NCBI GenBank assembly: GCA_003506735.1
Contig: DNYS01000066.1
Span: 12,418 to 31,530 of the forward strand
Source: Nitrospinota bacterium
GTDB lineage: Bacteria > UBA8248
Direction: 5' to 3'
DNA: 19,113 bases
This document shows positions 7,704-14,662 of this stretch, piece by piece; position 1 is the stretch's first letter, and every line of letters begins with the position of its first letter. The position numbers and the translations under genes are program-made. The notes under the pieces were generated by a model. The model saw only the letters and a program-made list of their open reading frames with translations. It had not been told where the DNA came from and ran no database searches.

Positions 7704-9273
7704 AATAATTGTCAACGCAGAATCCTTCGAAACCCGCGTCGCGCTCCTGGAAAACGGAGTAGCGGCGGAGCTATACACGGAACGGGAAAGCGAACAAGGG
7801 ATTGTCGGGAATATCTATAAAGGACGGGTCACGAAAGTACTGCCCGGAATGCAGGCGGCCTTCATCGATATCGGGTTGGAAAAAGCCGGCTTTCTCTCCG
7901 TCAACGACGTCGATACTATCGAGTCCATCGAAAATTACAGGAAGTTCGCCGCCGAAGAGTTGGAAGAGGACACCGATCTCGATTTTGACGGCCCGGCAGA
8001 TGAAGACGATGCAAACGGATTTTCACGTCCGAATGGATGGGGCCAGCGACATTGGCGGGGGGAGAACAATAAAAGTATCGAGGAATTGCTTAAGGACGGC
8101 CAGGAAGTTCTCGTCCAGGTCAGCAAGGAGCCTTTGGGCACCAAGGGTTCCCGCCTGACGAGCTACATCACGCTTCCGGGCAGGTATGTCGTTTACATGC
8201 CCACGATCAACCAGATCGGTATCAGCCGGCGAATAGACGATGAAAACGAGCGTCGGCGCCTGAAAAAACTAGTGGAAAAAAACCGCCAGCCTGGTGCGGG
8301 CTACATCGTCCGGACGGCAAGCGAAGGCATGAACGTCGATGACATCGAAACCAACATGACTTTTCTCCATGCACTGTGGGACGATATTTTCGAGAAGAAC
8401 AATACGACCTCCGCCCCCGAGTTGATTCACGCCAATCTGAGCCTCATCCAGCGCGTGGTCCGTGATTTGTTCGGTTCCGACGTGGATAGAATGGTCATCG
8501 ATTCGAAAAAGGCCTATGAGCGATGCCGGGAATTTCTGAACACCTACTACCCCCACCTAGTACCGAAGCTGGAGCACTATCAGGGCGATGAGCCGATTTT
8601 CGACTACTACGGCGTTGAACTCGAAATCGAGCGGGCCTTGGGCCAGTGCGTCTGGCTAAAAAGCGGGGGCTACATCGTCATCGACCAGACCGAGGCACTG
8701 ACCACTATCGATGTCAATACAGGCCGTTTTGTGGGGAAGCGAAACCCAGAGGAAACGATCACCCAGACAAATCTCGAAGCGGTCCGCGAAATCGTCGCCC
8801 AACTCAGGCTGCGCGATCTGGGCGGCATAGTCATTGTCGATTACATCGATATGGAGCGCGAGGAAAACAGGAATAAACTCATCAACGCCTTCAAGGAGGA
8901 GTTGGCCAAGGACCGGTCAAGGACGAAAATATCGAAAATCAGCGACCTCGGCCTCGTGGAGATGACCCGAAAGCGCGTTCGGGAAAGTCTTGAGCACGTC
9001 CTCACGGATACTTGCCCGTATTGCGAGGGAAGAGGCAGGGTCAAGAGCCCGTCCACGGTGAGTTACGAGACCCTTCGGGAAGTGCGTCGGGTAAGGGTCC
9101 ACTCCAAGGACAGCAGGAAATTCCTGATTAACGTACATCCAGACGTCGCCGATCGCCTGCTCGAAGAAGAAAGACATCATGTTGAGGAACTGGAGAATTA
9201 TCTGAATCTCCAACTCGTCATCAAGGCAGACCCCGAGCTTCATATCGAAGGCTTTGAGGTTATCGCCATTTAA
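7693..9273 (+). CDS. rng: Ribonuclease G / RNase E family endoribonuclease
   Basis: This enzyme cleaves single-stranded AU-rich RNA, typically in rRNA 5'-end maturation and mRNA turnover. The 526-residue protein has the G-type layout without a long C-terminal scaffold. The S1 RNA-binding domain starts with GNIYKGRVTKVLPGMQAAFIDIG (residues 39-61) and is interrupted by an acidic, probably disordered insert at about 72-128. The 5'-sensor/RNase H-like region follows. The DNase I-like catalytic centre shows Asp340 (TTIDVNTGRFVG) and Asp383 (IVIVDYIDM), matching the metal-binding aspartates of RNase E. The zinc-link cysteines C441-PY-C444 match the CPxC dimer motif. The ATG overlaps the radical SAM gene by 11 bp and has no strong ribosome site, pointing to coupled translation. 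Confidence 0.95.
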   Translation: MSSEIIVNAESFETRVALLENGVAAELYTERESEQGIVGNIYKGRVTKVLPGMQAAFIDIGLEKAGFLSVNDVDTIESIENYRKFAAEELEEDTDLDFDGPADEDDANGFSRPNGWGQRHWRGENNKSIEELLKDGQEVLVQVSKEPLGTKGSRLTSYITLPGRYVVYMPTINQIGISRRIDDENERRRLKKLVEKNRQPGAGYIVRTASEGMNVDDIETNMTFLHALWDDIFEKNNTTSAPELIHANLSLIQRVVRDLFGSDVDRMVIDSKKAYERCREFLNTYYPHLVPKLEHYQGDEPIFDYYGVELEIERALGQCVWLKSGGYIVIDQTEALTTIDVNTGRFVGKRNPEETITQTNLEAVREIVAQLRLRDLGGIVIVDYIDMEREENRNKLINAFKEELAKDRSRTKISKISDLGLVEMTRKRVRESLEHVLTDTCPYCEGRGRVKSPSTVSYETLREVRRVRVHSKDSRKFLINVHPDVADRLLEEERHHVEELENYLNLQLVIKADPELHIEGFEVIAI

Positions 9274-9349
9274 TCCGCTTTTCGTGTAGAATCAAAAAAG
9301 AACGCCTCCACCGTTTCTTCCGCCTTCATTCGACCCGAGGTTCTCGAAC

Positions 9350-10201
9350 ATGCGGAATGTAACCGCTCTCATGCTTATTTTGTGGGCATTGAGCGCTTGC
9401 GCGGCGGCCCCCCAAGAAGAAGAAATCCTCGCGACCTCGTCTGGCCCGAAATCCGAAACCCTCCTCAGCCGTCAGGTGGTGGCGGCCCAGGAGCAAAGCG
9501 CCCGGATGGAAGTCCGTATTTCGGAATTCGAAAAACAACTCGGAGTCCTGGGCCAATTGGTGCGAAGGCTGACCCAGCGGCAAAGCAGCTTGGAGGCCCG
9601 GCTAGAGCGCCAGGGCCGCCGCCCTAAACCGGCTGCGGCCACTTCCCGGCCACGGCCAGTATCCAGAAGATATTTTTCTCCAAAAAAACGGGCCCGGCGG
9701 CGGCCCACCCCGAAAGCCGTCTTTCGAGCCCCTCGTCCACCGCCGGCCGTCCTGAAACGGGCCAAACGCCCACCCCGGAGGCGGGCACGGAAAAAGCTCC
9801 CACGCACCTCGAGGGAAGCCTACAATGTCGCCTACCGGGCCATCCGGGCAAGAAGGAGGGAGGAAGCCATCCTCCTTTTCCGCAATTTTTTGCGGCGTTT
9901 TCCAAGAAATCGGCTGGCCGCGAATGCGCAATATTGGCTGGGGGAGAGCTACTACGACCTCAAGGAATTTCCGGCCTCCTTGGAGGAATTCCAGAAAGTA
10001 ATCAAACGTTACCCCAAGAGCCGGAAAGTCCCCGATGCCTATTATAAAAGAGGATTGACCTATCTCCGAATTAGAGACCACCGCCGGGCGGCTCTGGAAT
10101 TCGAGAAACTGATCGAAAATTTTTCTCGTCATCATCTCACGAAAAAAGCCCGGAAACAGCTCCAGTCCCTCCATCTCGCAGGAAGGAGAAAACCCAGATA
10201 A
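9350..10201 (+). CDS. YbgF/CpoB-like lipoprotein with coiled coil, very basic linker and TPR domain
   Basis: The N-terminus is a lipoprotein signal with lipobox L14-S-A-C17. Ala at +2 predicts outer-membrane sorting. Residues about 40-86 form a short coiled coil (GLLSRQ-type heptads, LEARLERQ), as in the trimerising end of CpoB. Residues about 88-154 are an extraordinary linker: about 28 Arg/Lys in 68 residues, many Pro, and no Asp or Glu. Residues about 156-275 are tandem TPRs of the YbgF/Tol-Pal type (EEAILLFRNFLRRFP, AQYWLGESYYDLKEF, DAYYKRGLTYLRI). E. coli CpoB coordinates Tol with peptidoglycan synthesis. Here tolQRAB and pal are not beside it, so the role is inferred from architecture only. 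The ATG has a GAGG ribosome site nine bases upstream. Confidence 0.78.
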   Translation: MRNVTALMLILWALSACAAAPQEEEILATSSGPKSETLLSRQVVAAQEQSARMEVRISEFEKQLGVLGQLVRRLTQRQSSLEARLERQGRRPKPAAATSRPRPVSRRYFSPKKRARRRPTPKAVFRAPRPPPAVLKRAKRPPRRRARKKLPRTSREAYNVAYRAIRARRREEAILLFRNFLRRFPRNRLAANAQYWLGESYYDLKEFPASLEEFQKVIKRYPKSRKVPDAYYKRGLTYLRIRDHRRAALEFEKLIENFSRHHLTKKARKQLQSLHLAGRRKPR

Positions 10202-10279
10202 CCAGCGCCACCCCTCCCTTTTGGGCAAGCCAGGGGGCTCGAATTTTGGCTGCCGAAAGCCTTCCTGAAAAATTTCTCC

Positions 10280-10307
10280 TTGACATAGAGCGCATCTCTT
10301 ATGGTAT
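10280..10307 (+). promoter_or_regulatory. Candidate sigma-70 promoter for dprA-smg
   Basis: A perfect -35 hexamer TTGACA lies at 10280-10285. The -10 is poor: TGGTAT at 10302-10307 (16-bp spacer) or TATGGT at 10300-10305 (14-bp spacer). It sits in the longest intergenic gap of the window before hslU, about 80 bp upstream of the dprA start. A promoter is therefore expected here, but the weak -10 keeps confidence moderate. Confidence 0.45.
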
Positions 10308-10348
10308 TTGAATGCAAGTACCCCCCGCCGAAGAGGGGATGGTGCCAC

Positions 10349-10358
10349 CGAATATTCG
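10349..10358. repeat. Perfect 10-bp palindrome CGAATATTCG in the dprA leader
   Basis: The site reads the same on both strands and lies between the candidate promoter and the dprA ribosome site, where a repressor operator could sit. It continues on the right as CGAAACG. A near copy with one extra T (CGAATATTTCGAAACG) occurs at 18868-18883 after hslU. No regulator is identified, and it is shorter than known SOS boxes. Confidence 0.3.
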
Positions 10359-10370
10359 AAACGGCGGTTC

Positions 10371-10376
10371 GAGGTG
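10371..10376 (+). promoter_or_regulatory. Shine-Dalgarno GAGGTG for dprA start at 10385
   Basis: GAGGTG lies eight bases before ATG 10385. The frame remains open back to about 10301, but an earlier start would overlap the candidate promoter and add residues unlike DprA. An ATG at 10409 lacks a comparable site. Confidence 0.65.
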
Positions 10377-10384
10377 ATGACGCG

Positions 10385-11565
10385 ATGCAGGGGTTGGCTG
10401 ACAAAATGAGCACATGGGGCAAGGAAGTTCCCGAAATCTCTGATGCCTGGCTAGTGCTTCAAACGCTTCAAGGGATGACGCCCGAACGCCTCCACCGCTT
10501 GGTAGAGACCTACGGGAACCCGATTAAGGCCCTTCTGTCTCCGAGCGAAGAATTTGCCCGCATCGCCGGCAAAAAAGCGGCGGAGAACCTCAAACACGAT
10601 TCCCCAGCCGATCTTGCCCGTCAGTTTCGCCTGGAGGCCCAAAACCAGGGCATAAGCATTTTGTGCATGAGTGACCCGGATTTTCCCGATCTTCTAAAAA
10701 ATATATATGCACCTCCGGAGCATTGTTCGTTCAGGGAGATATTCGAGAGAGCGATTCCTTGGGGGTGGCCATTGTCGGGATGCGGAACCCTTCGGCCTAT
10801 GGGCGCCGCATGACACAAAAATTGGCCGCTGCCCTGGCAGAGCAGGGCATCACGGTCATTAGCGGCCTTGTCCGCGGAATCGACGCCGAGGCGCACCAAG
10901 CAGCCATGGATGCGGGCGGGCGTACAATTGGCGTGCTGGGTTGCGGTCTGAACGTCAACTATCCCGCGGGTCATGAAGAATTGAGGCGCCGAATTTCAGG
11001 CCAGGGCGCCGTTGTGACGGAACTCAACTGCAATTATCCGCCCCGGGCTGAAAATTTTCCGAGGCGCAATCGTTTAATTAGCGGCCTTGCCCTGGCAACC
11101 GTCGTGGTCGAGGCCGCCCACCGTAGCGGGGCTTTGTTGACGGCTCGGCTTGCCCTTGAGCAGGGACGCGAGTTGATGGCTGTTCCCGGGCCGGTAGAAT
11201 CGCACCGTAGCGCCGGCTGCCACCGGATACTGAAAGAAGGGGCTCATTTGGTCGAATCGGCCGAAGATATAATCGCTGTCCTTCCCGCGTATGTCCAGGA
11301 GGCGCTGACGATCCCATCCAGGAAGATGAAATCCGCTCAAAAAACGATGGGAAATAATCCGGCCGCTCCCCGCACCAAGCGCCCATGTGCGCTTAATGCG
11401 GAGGAAAGCATCATATTCAATTGTCTCGAAGAGGGGCCGAACACCACCGAGGGCGTAACGAAATTGACCTCCCTCCGCCCGGAAACCGTATCGAGCATAT
11501 TGTTGACGCTCGAGTTGCAGGGAGCCTTGCGCCAAATCGAGGGTGGTATATACGAAATAATTTGA
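10385..11565 (+). pseudogene. dprA: DNA-processing protein DprA (Smf), interrupted by a -1 frameshift near 10721
   Basis: DprA binds incoming single-stranded DNA and loads RecA during natural transformation; it is widely kept in non-competent bacteria too. The first frame (10385-10720) encodes the helical N-terminal domain up to LLKNIYAPPE, then runs out of homology and stops at 10813. The second frame (from about 10723) resumes exactly with LFVQGDI. It carries the Rossmann DprA domain: SGLVRGIDAEAH, GVLGCGLNVNYP, NFPRRNRLISGLALATVVVEA and SGALLTARLALEQGRELMAVPG. A C-terminal winged helix (about PCALNAEESIIFNCL to YEII) completes it. Only two bases separate the matching codons, so one base appears missing. 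The usual GSR of the Rossmann entry reads GMR. It could be a sequencing error, a real pseudogene or, less likely, programmed frameshifting at 10696-10702. TGA stop at 11563-11565. Confidence 0.85.
10696..10702 (+). other. A AAA AAT slippery-type heptamer in the frame-zero register of dprA
   Basis: In the upstream dprA frame the codons are CTA AAA AAT, giving the X XXY YYZ heptamer A-AAA-AAT. A -1 slip here would enter exactly the frame that encodes the rest of DprA, reading through to TTG 10723 without a stop. The slip would, however, replace the conserved IYAPPE residues, so an indel downstream explains the data better. Confidence 0.4.
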
Positions 11566-11618
11566 TTGGCGTATCCGCCCATGATGTTGTTTACGGAATC
11601 GCGGGCGAAAACGATGTA

Positions 11619-11624
11619 GAGGTG
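11619..11624 (+). promoter_or_regulatory. Shine-Dalgarno GAGGTG for a TTG start of smg
   Basis: GAGGTG ends six bases before TTG 11631. The nearby ATG 11643 has only a weak purine stretch before it. The same hexamer is used ahead of dprA. Confidence 0.5.
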
Positions 11625-11630
11625 AATAGT

Positions 11631-12110
11631 TTGCGTGAAAGAATGTACGAAATGATGCAGATTCTCGTTGAAGAGTCTTTCAGGGGGAGCAATATCCTGT
11701 TCGACGACCGCGAATTGACAGCAACCCTTGAAAACCGGGGATTCCAGCCGGAGGAAATATTCGAGGTGCTTTCATGGGTTCACCACATTCATGGAGACCC
11801 CGAAGATTATAACCAAGGACTGAGCACTGACAGCCGTGGGCGAACCGTTCGCGTCCTGCACCCCGAGGAACGTCTTGCTTTTTCACCAGCCGCCCACGGA
11901 TTAATTCATCAACTCTACACCGCCGGCGCCATCGATGAGATTCTTCGCGAAGAGATCATCCAAAGATGTATCGACCTGGCATCGGACGAAATCGGCCTTG
12001 AAGAAGTAAAAACAATGACACTCTTGATTCTCCTGAAAGAACGCCGGGATGCACTGAGCGACAGCGTTCTCGATATTTTGGAAATAAAGAATTTCCCCCC
12101 AACTAGCTGA
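11631..12110 (+). CDS. smg: Smg/DUF494 family protein
   Basis: Smg is a small conserved cytoplasmic protein of unknown biochemical role, usually found between dprA and topA as here. From TTG 11631 it is 159 residues, the size of E. coli Smg. The N-terminus RERMYEMMQILVEESF aligns with the family start. FDDRELTATLENRGFQPEEIFEVLSWV and VLHPEERLAFSPAAHGLIHQLYTAGAI match the family's two helical blocks. The C-terminal part EEVKTMTLLILLKERRD is also typical. Start choice is between TTG 11631 (good ribosome site) and ATG 11643 (aligns with the E. coli Met). It begins 65 bp after the dprA stop and ends five bases before topA. Confidence 0.85.
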   Translation: MRERMYEMMQILVEESFRGSNILFDDRELTATLENRGFQPEEIFEVLSWVHHIHGDPEDYNQGLSTDSRGRTVRVLHPEERLAFSPAAHGLIHQLYTAGAIDEILREEIIQRCIDLASDEIGLEEVKTMTLLILLKERRDALSDSVLDILEIKNFPPTS

Positions 12111-12115
12111 GAAAA

Positions 12116-14662
12116 ATGGCCCAAAAAACACTGCGGAAAAAATCAAAAAGTACGCCAAGAGCCAAAGCGAAAACCCCCCGGAAAAATTCGGCTGCCGGAA
12201 AAAAGGCCGGCTCCTCACCCTCGAAAAACTCATCAGCGACGAAGCTTTTGATCGTCGAATCTCCGGCAAAAGTTCGCACGATTAAAAAATTCCTGGGATC
12301 CGATTTCAATATCGTCGCCTCCAGAGGCCACGTTCGAGACCTCCTGAAAACCGGTGAGCGCAAAATGGGAATCGACGTTTACGGAGATTTCCAGGGAGAG
12401 TACGGAGAAATACCAACAAAGAAAAAAGCCATCAGTGAATTGCGCCGGGCCGCGAGCACCGCCGATGAAATCTATCTGGCGCCGGATCCGGACCGGGAAG
12501 GCGAGGCCATCGCCTGGCACATTCAGGAAATCCTCCGCAACGATGGAAAACACGGCCAGATATTTCGGGTTTCGTTCAATGAAATTACTCCACGCGCTGT
12601 CCGAGAATCTCTGGAAAATCCCGGACGAATCGATCAGGAAAAAGTCGATGCCCAGGAGACGCGCCGCAAACTAGATCGAATCGTCGGCTTCAAACTCTCT
12701 GGAGAAATTCTGTGGAATAAGGTGGCCTTCGGCCTCAGTGCAGGAAGGGTCCAATCCGTCGCCCTTCGGCTAATCAGCGAGCGCGAGGCAGAAGTTATCG
12801 CGTTTGAACCAATAGAATATTGGACGATTGCCTCATCGCTCGAAAAGCCGGGTGTCGATCCCCCCTTCGAGGCCAAACTACACCGAATCGAGGGCGAGGA
12901 GCCCGAAATTCCCAACGAAGAGCGTGCCCGCGAGCTTGCGGCCACCATCGAAGGAGCTGCCCTGAAAGTGGCCAAGGTCGAACGCCGAGAGCGCCGGCGG
13001 CGGCCCCCCGCCCCGTTTATCACGAGCACCCTTCAACAGGAGTGCTCCACAAAGCTCCGCTACGGCGCCAAACGGACCATGTCCATCGCACAATCCCTCT
13101 ACGAAGGGGTCAATCTCGGGCAAGGACAGGGAAACGTCGGCCTGATCACCTATATGCGGACGGATTCGGTTCGGCTCGCTCCCGAAGCTGTATCGATGGC
13201 GCGCACTTATATCGGTAAAAATTACAGTAGCGGCCACCTGCCCGAAAGCCCGCCAACATACAAAAGTAAGGATAATATCCAGGATGCGCATGAAGCCATC
13301 CGGCCAACCGATGCCGCTCTAACACCCGATGAAATCAAGGACCGGATGAAACCAGAGCAATTGGCCATTTACACGCTCATCTGGCGCCGTTATTTAGCCA
13401 GCCAAATGACTCCAGCCGTATTCGATCAAACCAGCGTCGATATCGCGGCCGGGCCCCTCACCCTTCGCGCCACGGGATCGGTCATGAAATTTTCCGGATT
13501 CCTTGAAGTGTATCAAGAAAAATCCGGTGAATTTATCGACACCGAAAACTCTACCTCGGCATCGGGCAGTGACCGCCTTCTTCCGAATTTAGAGAAAGAC
13601 GATCCGGTATTCCCGCTCGCCTCTGAGGCCACACCGACAGGTGTCCTGCCCGAGCAGCACTTCACCCAGCCTCCACCCAGATACACCGAAGCGGCGCTCG
13701 TCAAAGAGCTGGAAGAGGACGGGGTGGGCCGGCCTAGCACCTACGCCACTATCCTGGATACATTGGAAAAACGAAAATATGTCGTCATGGAGAGAAAAAA
13801 ACGTCAGTTCACCCCGACATCACTGGGAATCGAAGTCAACAATTTGCTGATCCAGGGGTTCCCCGAAGAGATTGACGTCAAGTTTACTGCGAAAATCGAA
13901 AGCGCTCTCGACGACATCGAAAATGGAGAGATTCCTTGGCTGCCGATGCTCCGGAATTTTTATGACCAGTTTGATAAAAAAATTCAAGCGGCGAAAAAAA
14001 CGCTTCCCAACCTAAAAACCAAGACTGAACCGATTGACCGCGATTGCCCGGAATGCGGGAGTACGCTGGTAAAAAAATTCAGCCGGAATGGCTGGTTTAT
14101 TTCTTGCTCCAAGTATCCAGACTGCAAGCATTCCGAAAGCATCGTCGAAGAGGGAGAAGAAGCCGAGACGGACGAAGAACTCGCTCAAATCGAGGAAAAA
14201 GCGCCTCCCTGTGAGGAATGCGGTGAGCCGATGCGGGTCAAGCGAGGACCCTATGGATTGTATCTTTGCTGCTCGGCTCAACCGAAGGAACATAAAACCC
14301 GGAAGTTGAATTCCGCCGGAGAACCGGTTGAGAAACCCGTTTCGACTGGAATCAGTTGCGCCCGCAAGGACTGCGATGGCGAGCTCGTATCGCGCCGCTC
14401 CCGCCGAACCGGTAAAATTTTCTACGGATGCAACCAGTTTCCGAAATGCAAATACGTCGTCTGGGACCTCCCCGTAAACCGTTCATGTCCGACATGCGAT
14501 CATCCCCATGTCACCCTCAAAACCACCAAGAAAAACGGCACTCAGCTTGTTTGTCCTGTGAATTCATGCGACTACAAGGAAAAAGCACCTCCCGCGATAG
14601 CCGTCCAGGTGGGCCACGAAAATGGCCCCGCAGCCAACAAGAACGCAGAGGAATCCCCTTGA
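12116..14662 (+). CDS. topA: DNA topoisomerase I (type IA) with basic N-terminal tail and four C-terminal zinc-ribbon modules
   Basis: TopA relaxes negative supercoils by transient single-strand cleavage. The 848-residue protein opens with a 43-residue tail of Lys/Arg/Ser/Ala/Pro (14 basic, no acidic residues), which most TopA proteins lack. The Toprim domain follows: LLIVESPAK with Glu48, and the metal motif D124-P-D126-R-E128. The catalytic tyrosine is Tyr346 in LITYMRTDS. After the core come four zinc-ribbon modules: C644/C647/C664/C670, C699/C702/C718(C719), C748/C753/C772/C778 and C791/C794/C813/C818. The second lacks its fourth cysteine; a His at 726 could substitute. The final residues overlap trmFO by four bases (TTGA). 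Confidence 0.96.
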   Translation: MAQKTLRKKSKSTPRAKAKTPRKNSAAGKKAGSSPSKNSSATKLLIVESPAKVRTIKKFLGSDFNIVASRGHVRDLLKTGERKMGIDVYGDFQGEYGEIPTKKKAISELRRAASTADEIYLAPDPDREGEAIAWHIQEILRNDGKHGQIFRVSFNEITPRAVRESLENPGRIDQEKVDAQETRRKLDRIVGFKLSGEILWNKVAFGLSAGRVQSVALRLISEREAEVIAFEPIEYWTIASSLEKPGVDPPFEAKLHRIEGEEPEIPNEERARELAATIEGAALKVAKVERRERRRRPPAPFITSTLQQECSTKLRYGAKRTMSIAQSLYEGVNLGQGQGNVGLITYMRTDSVRLAPEAVSMARTYIGKNYSSGHLPESPPTYKSKDNIQDAHEAIRPTDAALTPDEIKDRMKPEQLAIYTLIWRRYLASQMTPAVFDQTSVDIAAGPLTLRATGSVMKFSGFLEVYQEKSGEFIDTENSTSASGSDRLLPNLEKDDPVFPLASEATPTGVLPEQHFTQPPPRYTEAALVKELEEDGVGRPSTYATILDTLEKRKYVVMERKKRQFTPTSLGIEVNNLLIQGFPEEIDVKFTAKIESALDDIENGEIPWLPMLRNFYDQFDKKIQAAKKTLPNLKTKTEPIDRDCPECGSTLVKKFSRNGWFISCSKYPDCKHSESIVEEGEEAETDEELAQIEEKAPPCEECGEPMRVKRGPYGLYLCCSAQPKEHKTRKLNSAGEPVEKPVSTGISCARKDCDGELVSRRSRRTGKIFYGCNQFPKCKYVVWDLPVNRSCPTCDHPHVTLKTTKKNGTQLVCPVNSCDYKEKAPPAIAVQVGHENGPAANKNAEESP
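14647..14652 (+). promoter_or_regulatory. Shine-Dalgarno AGAGGA deciding the TTG start of trmFO
   Basis: AGAGGA ends six bases before TTG 14659. The frame is open far upstream within topA, but TrmFO homology (KNKIRVIGGGLAGSEAA) begins right after this TTG. Confidence 0.7.

Noticed and set aside
9602..10348. 248-codon minus-strand frame opposite the lipoprotein gene
   Set aside because: It lies opposite the lipobox/TPR gene, has Gly/Pro/Arg-rich composition and no ribosome site. The + strand protein has clear homology features.
11421..11630. Extended N-terminus of smg inside dprA
   Set aside because: It overlaps the DprA winged helix and would add 70 residues unlike any Smg protein.
14428..14658. 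Extended N-terminus of trmFO inside topA
   Set aside because: These residues are a shadow of the TopA zinc-ribbon region. TrmFO homology starts right after TTG 14659.
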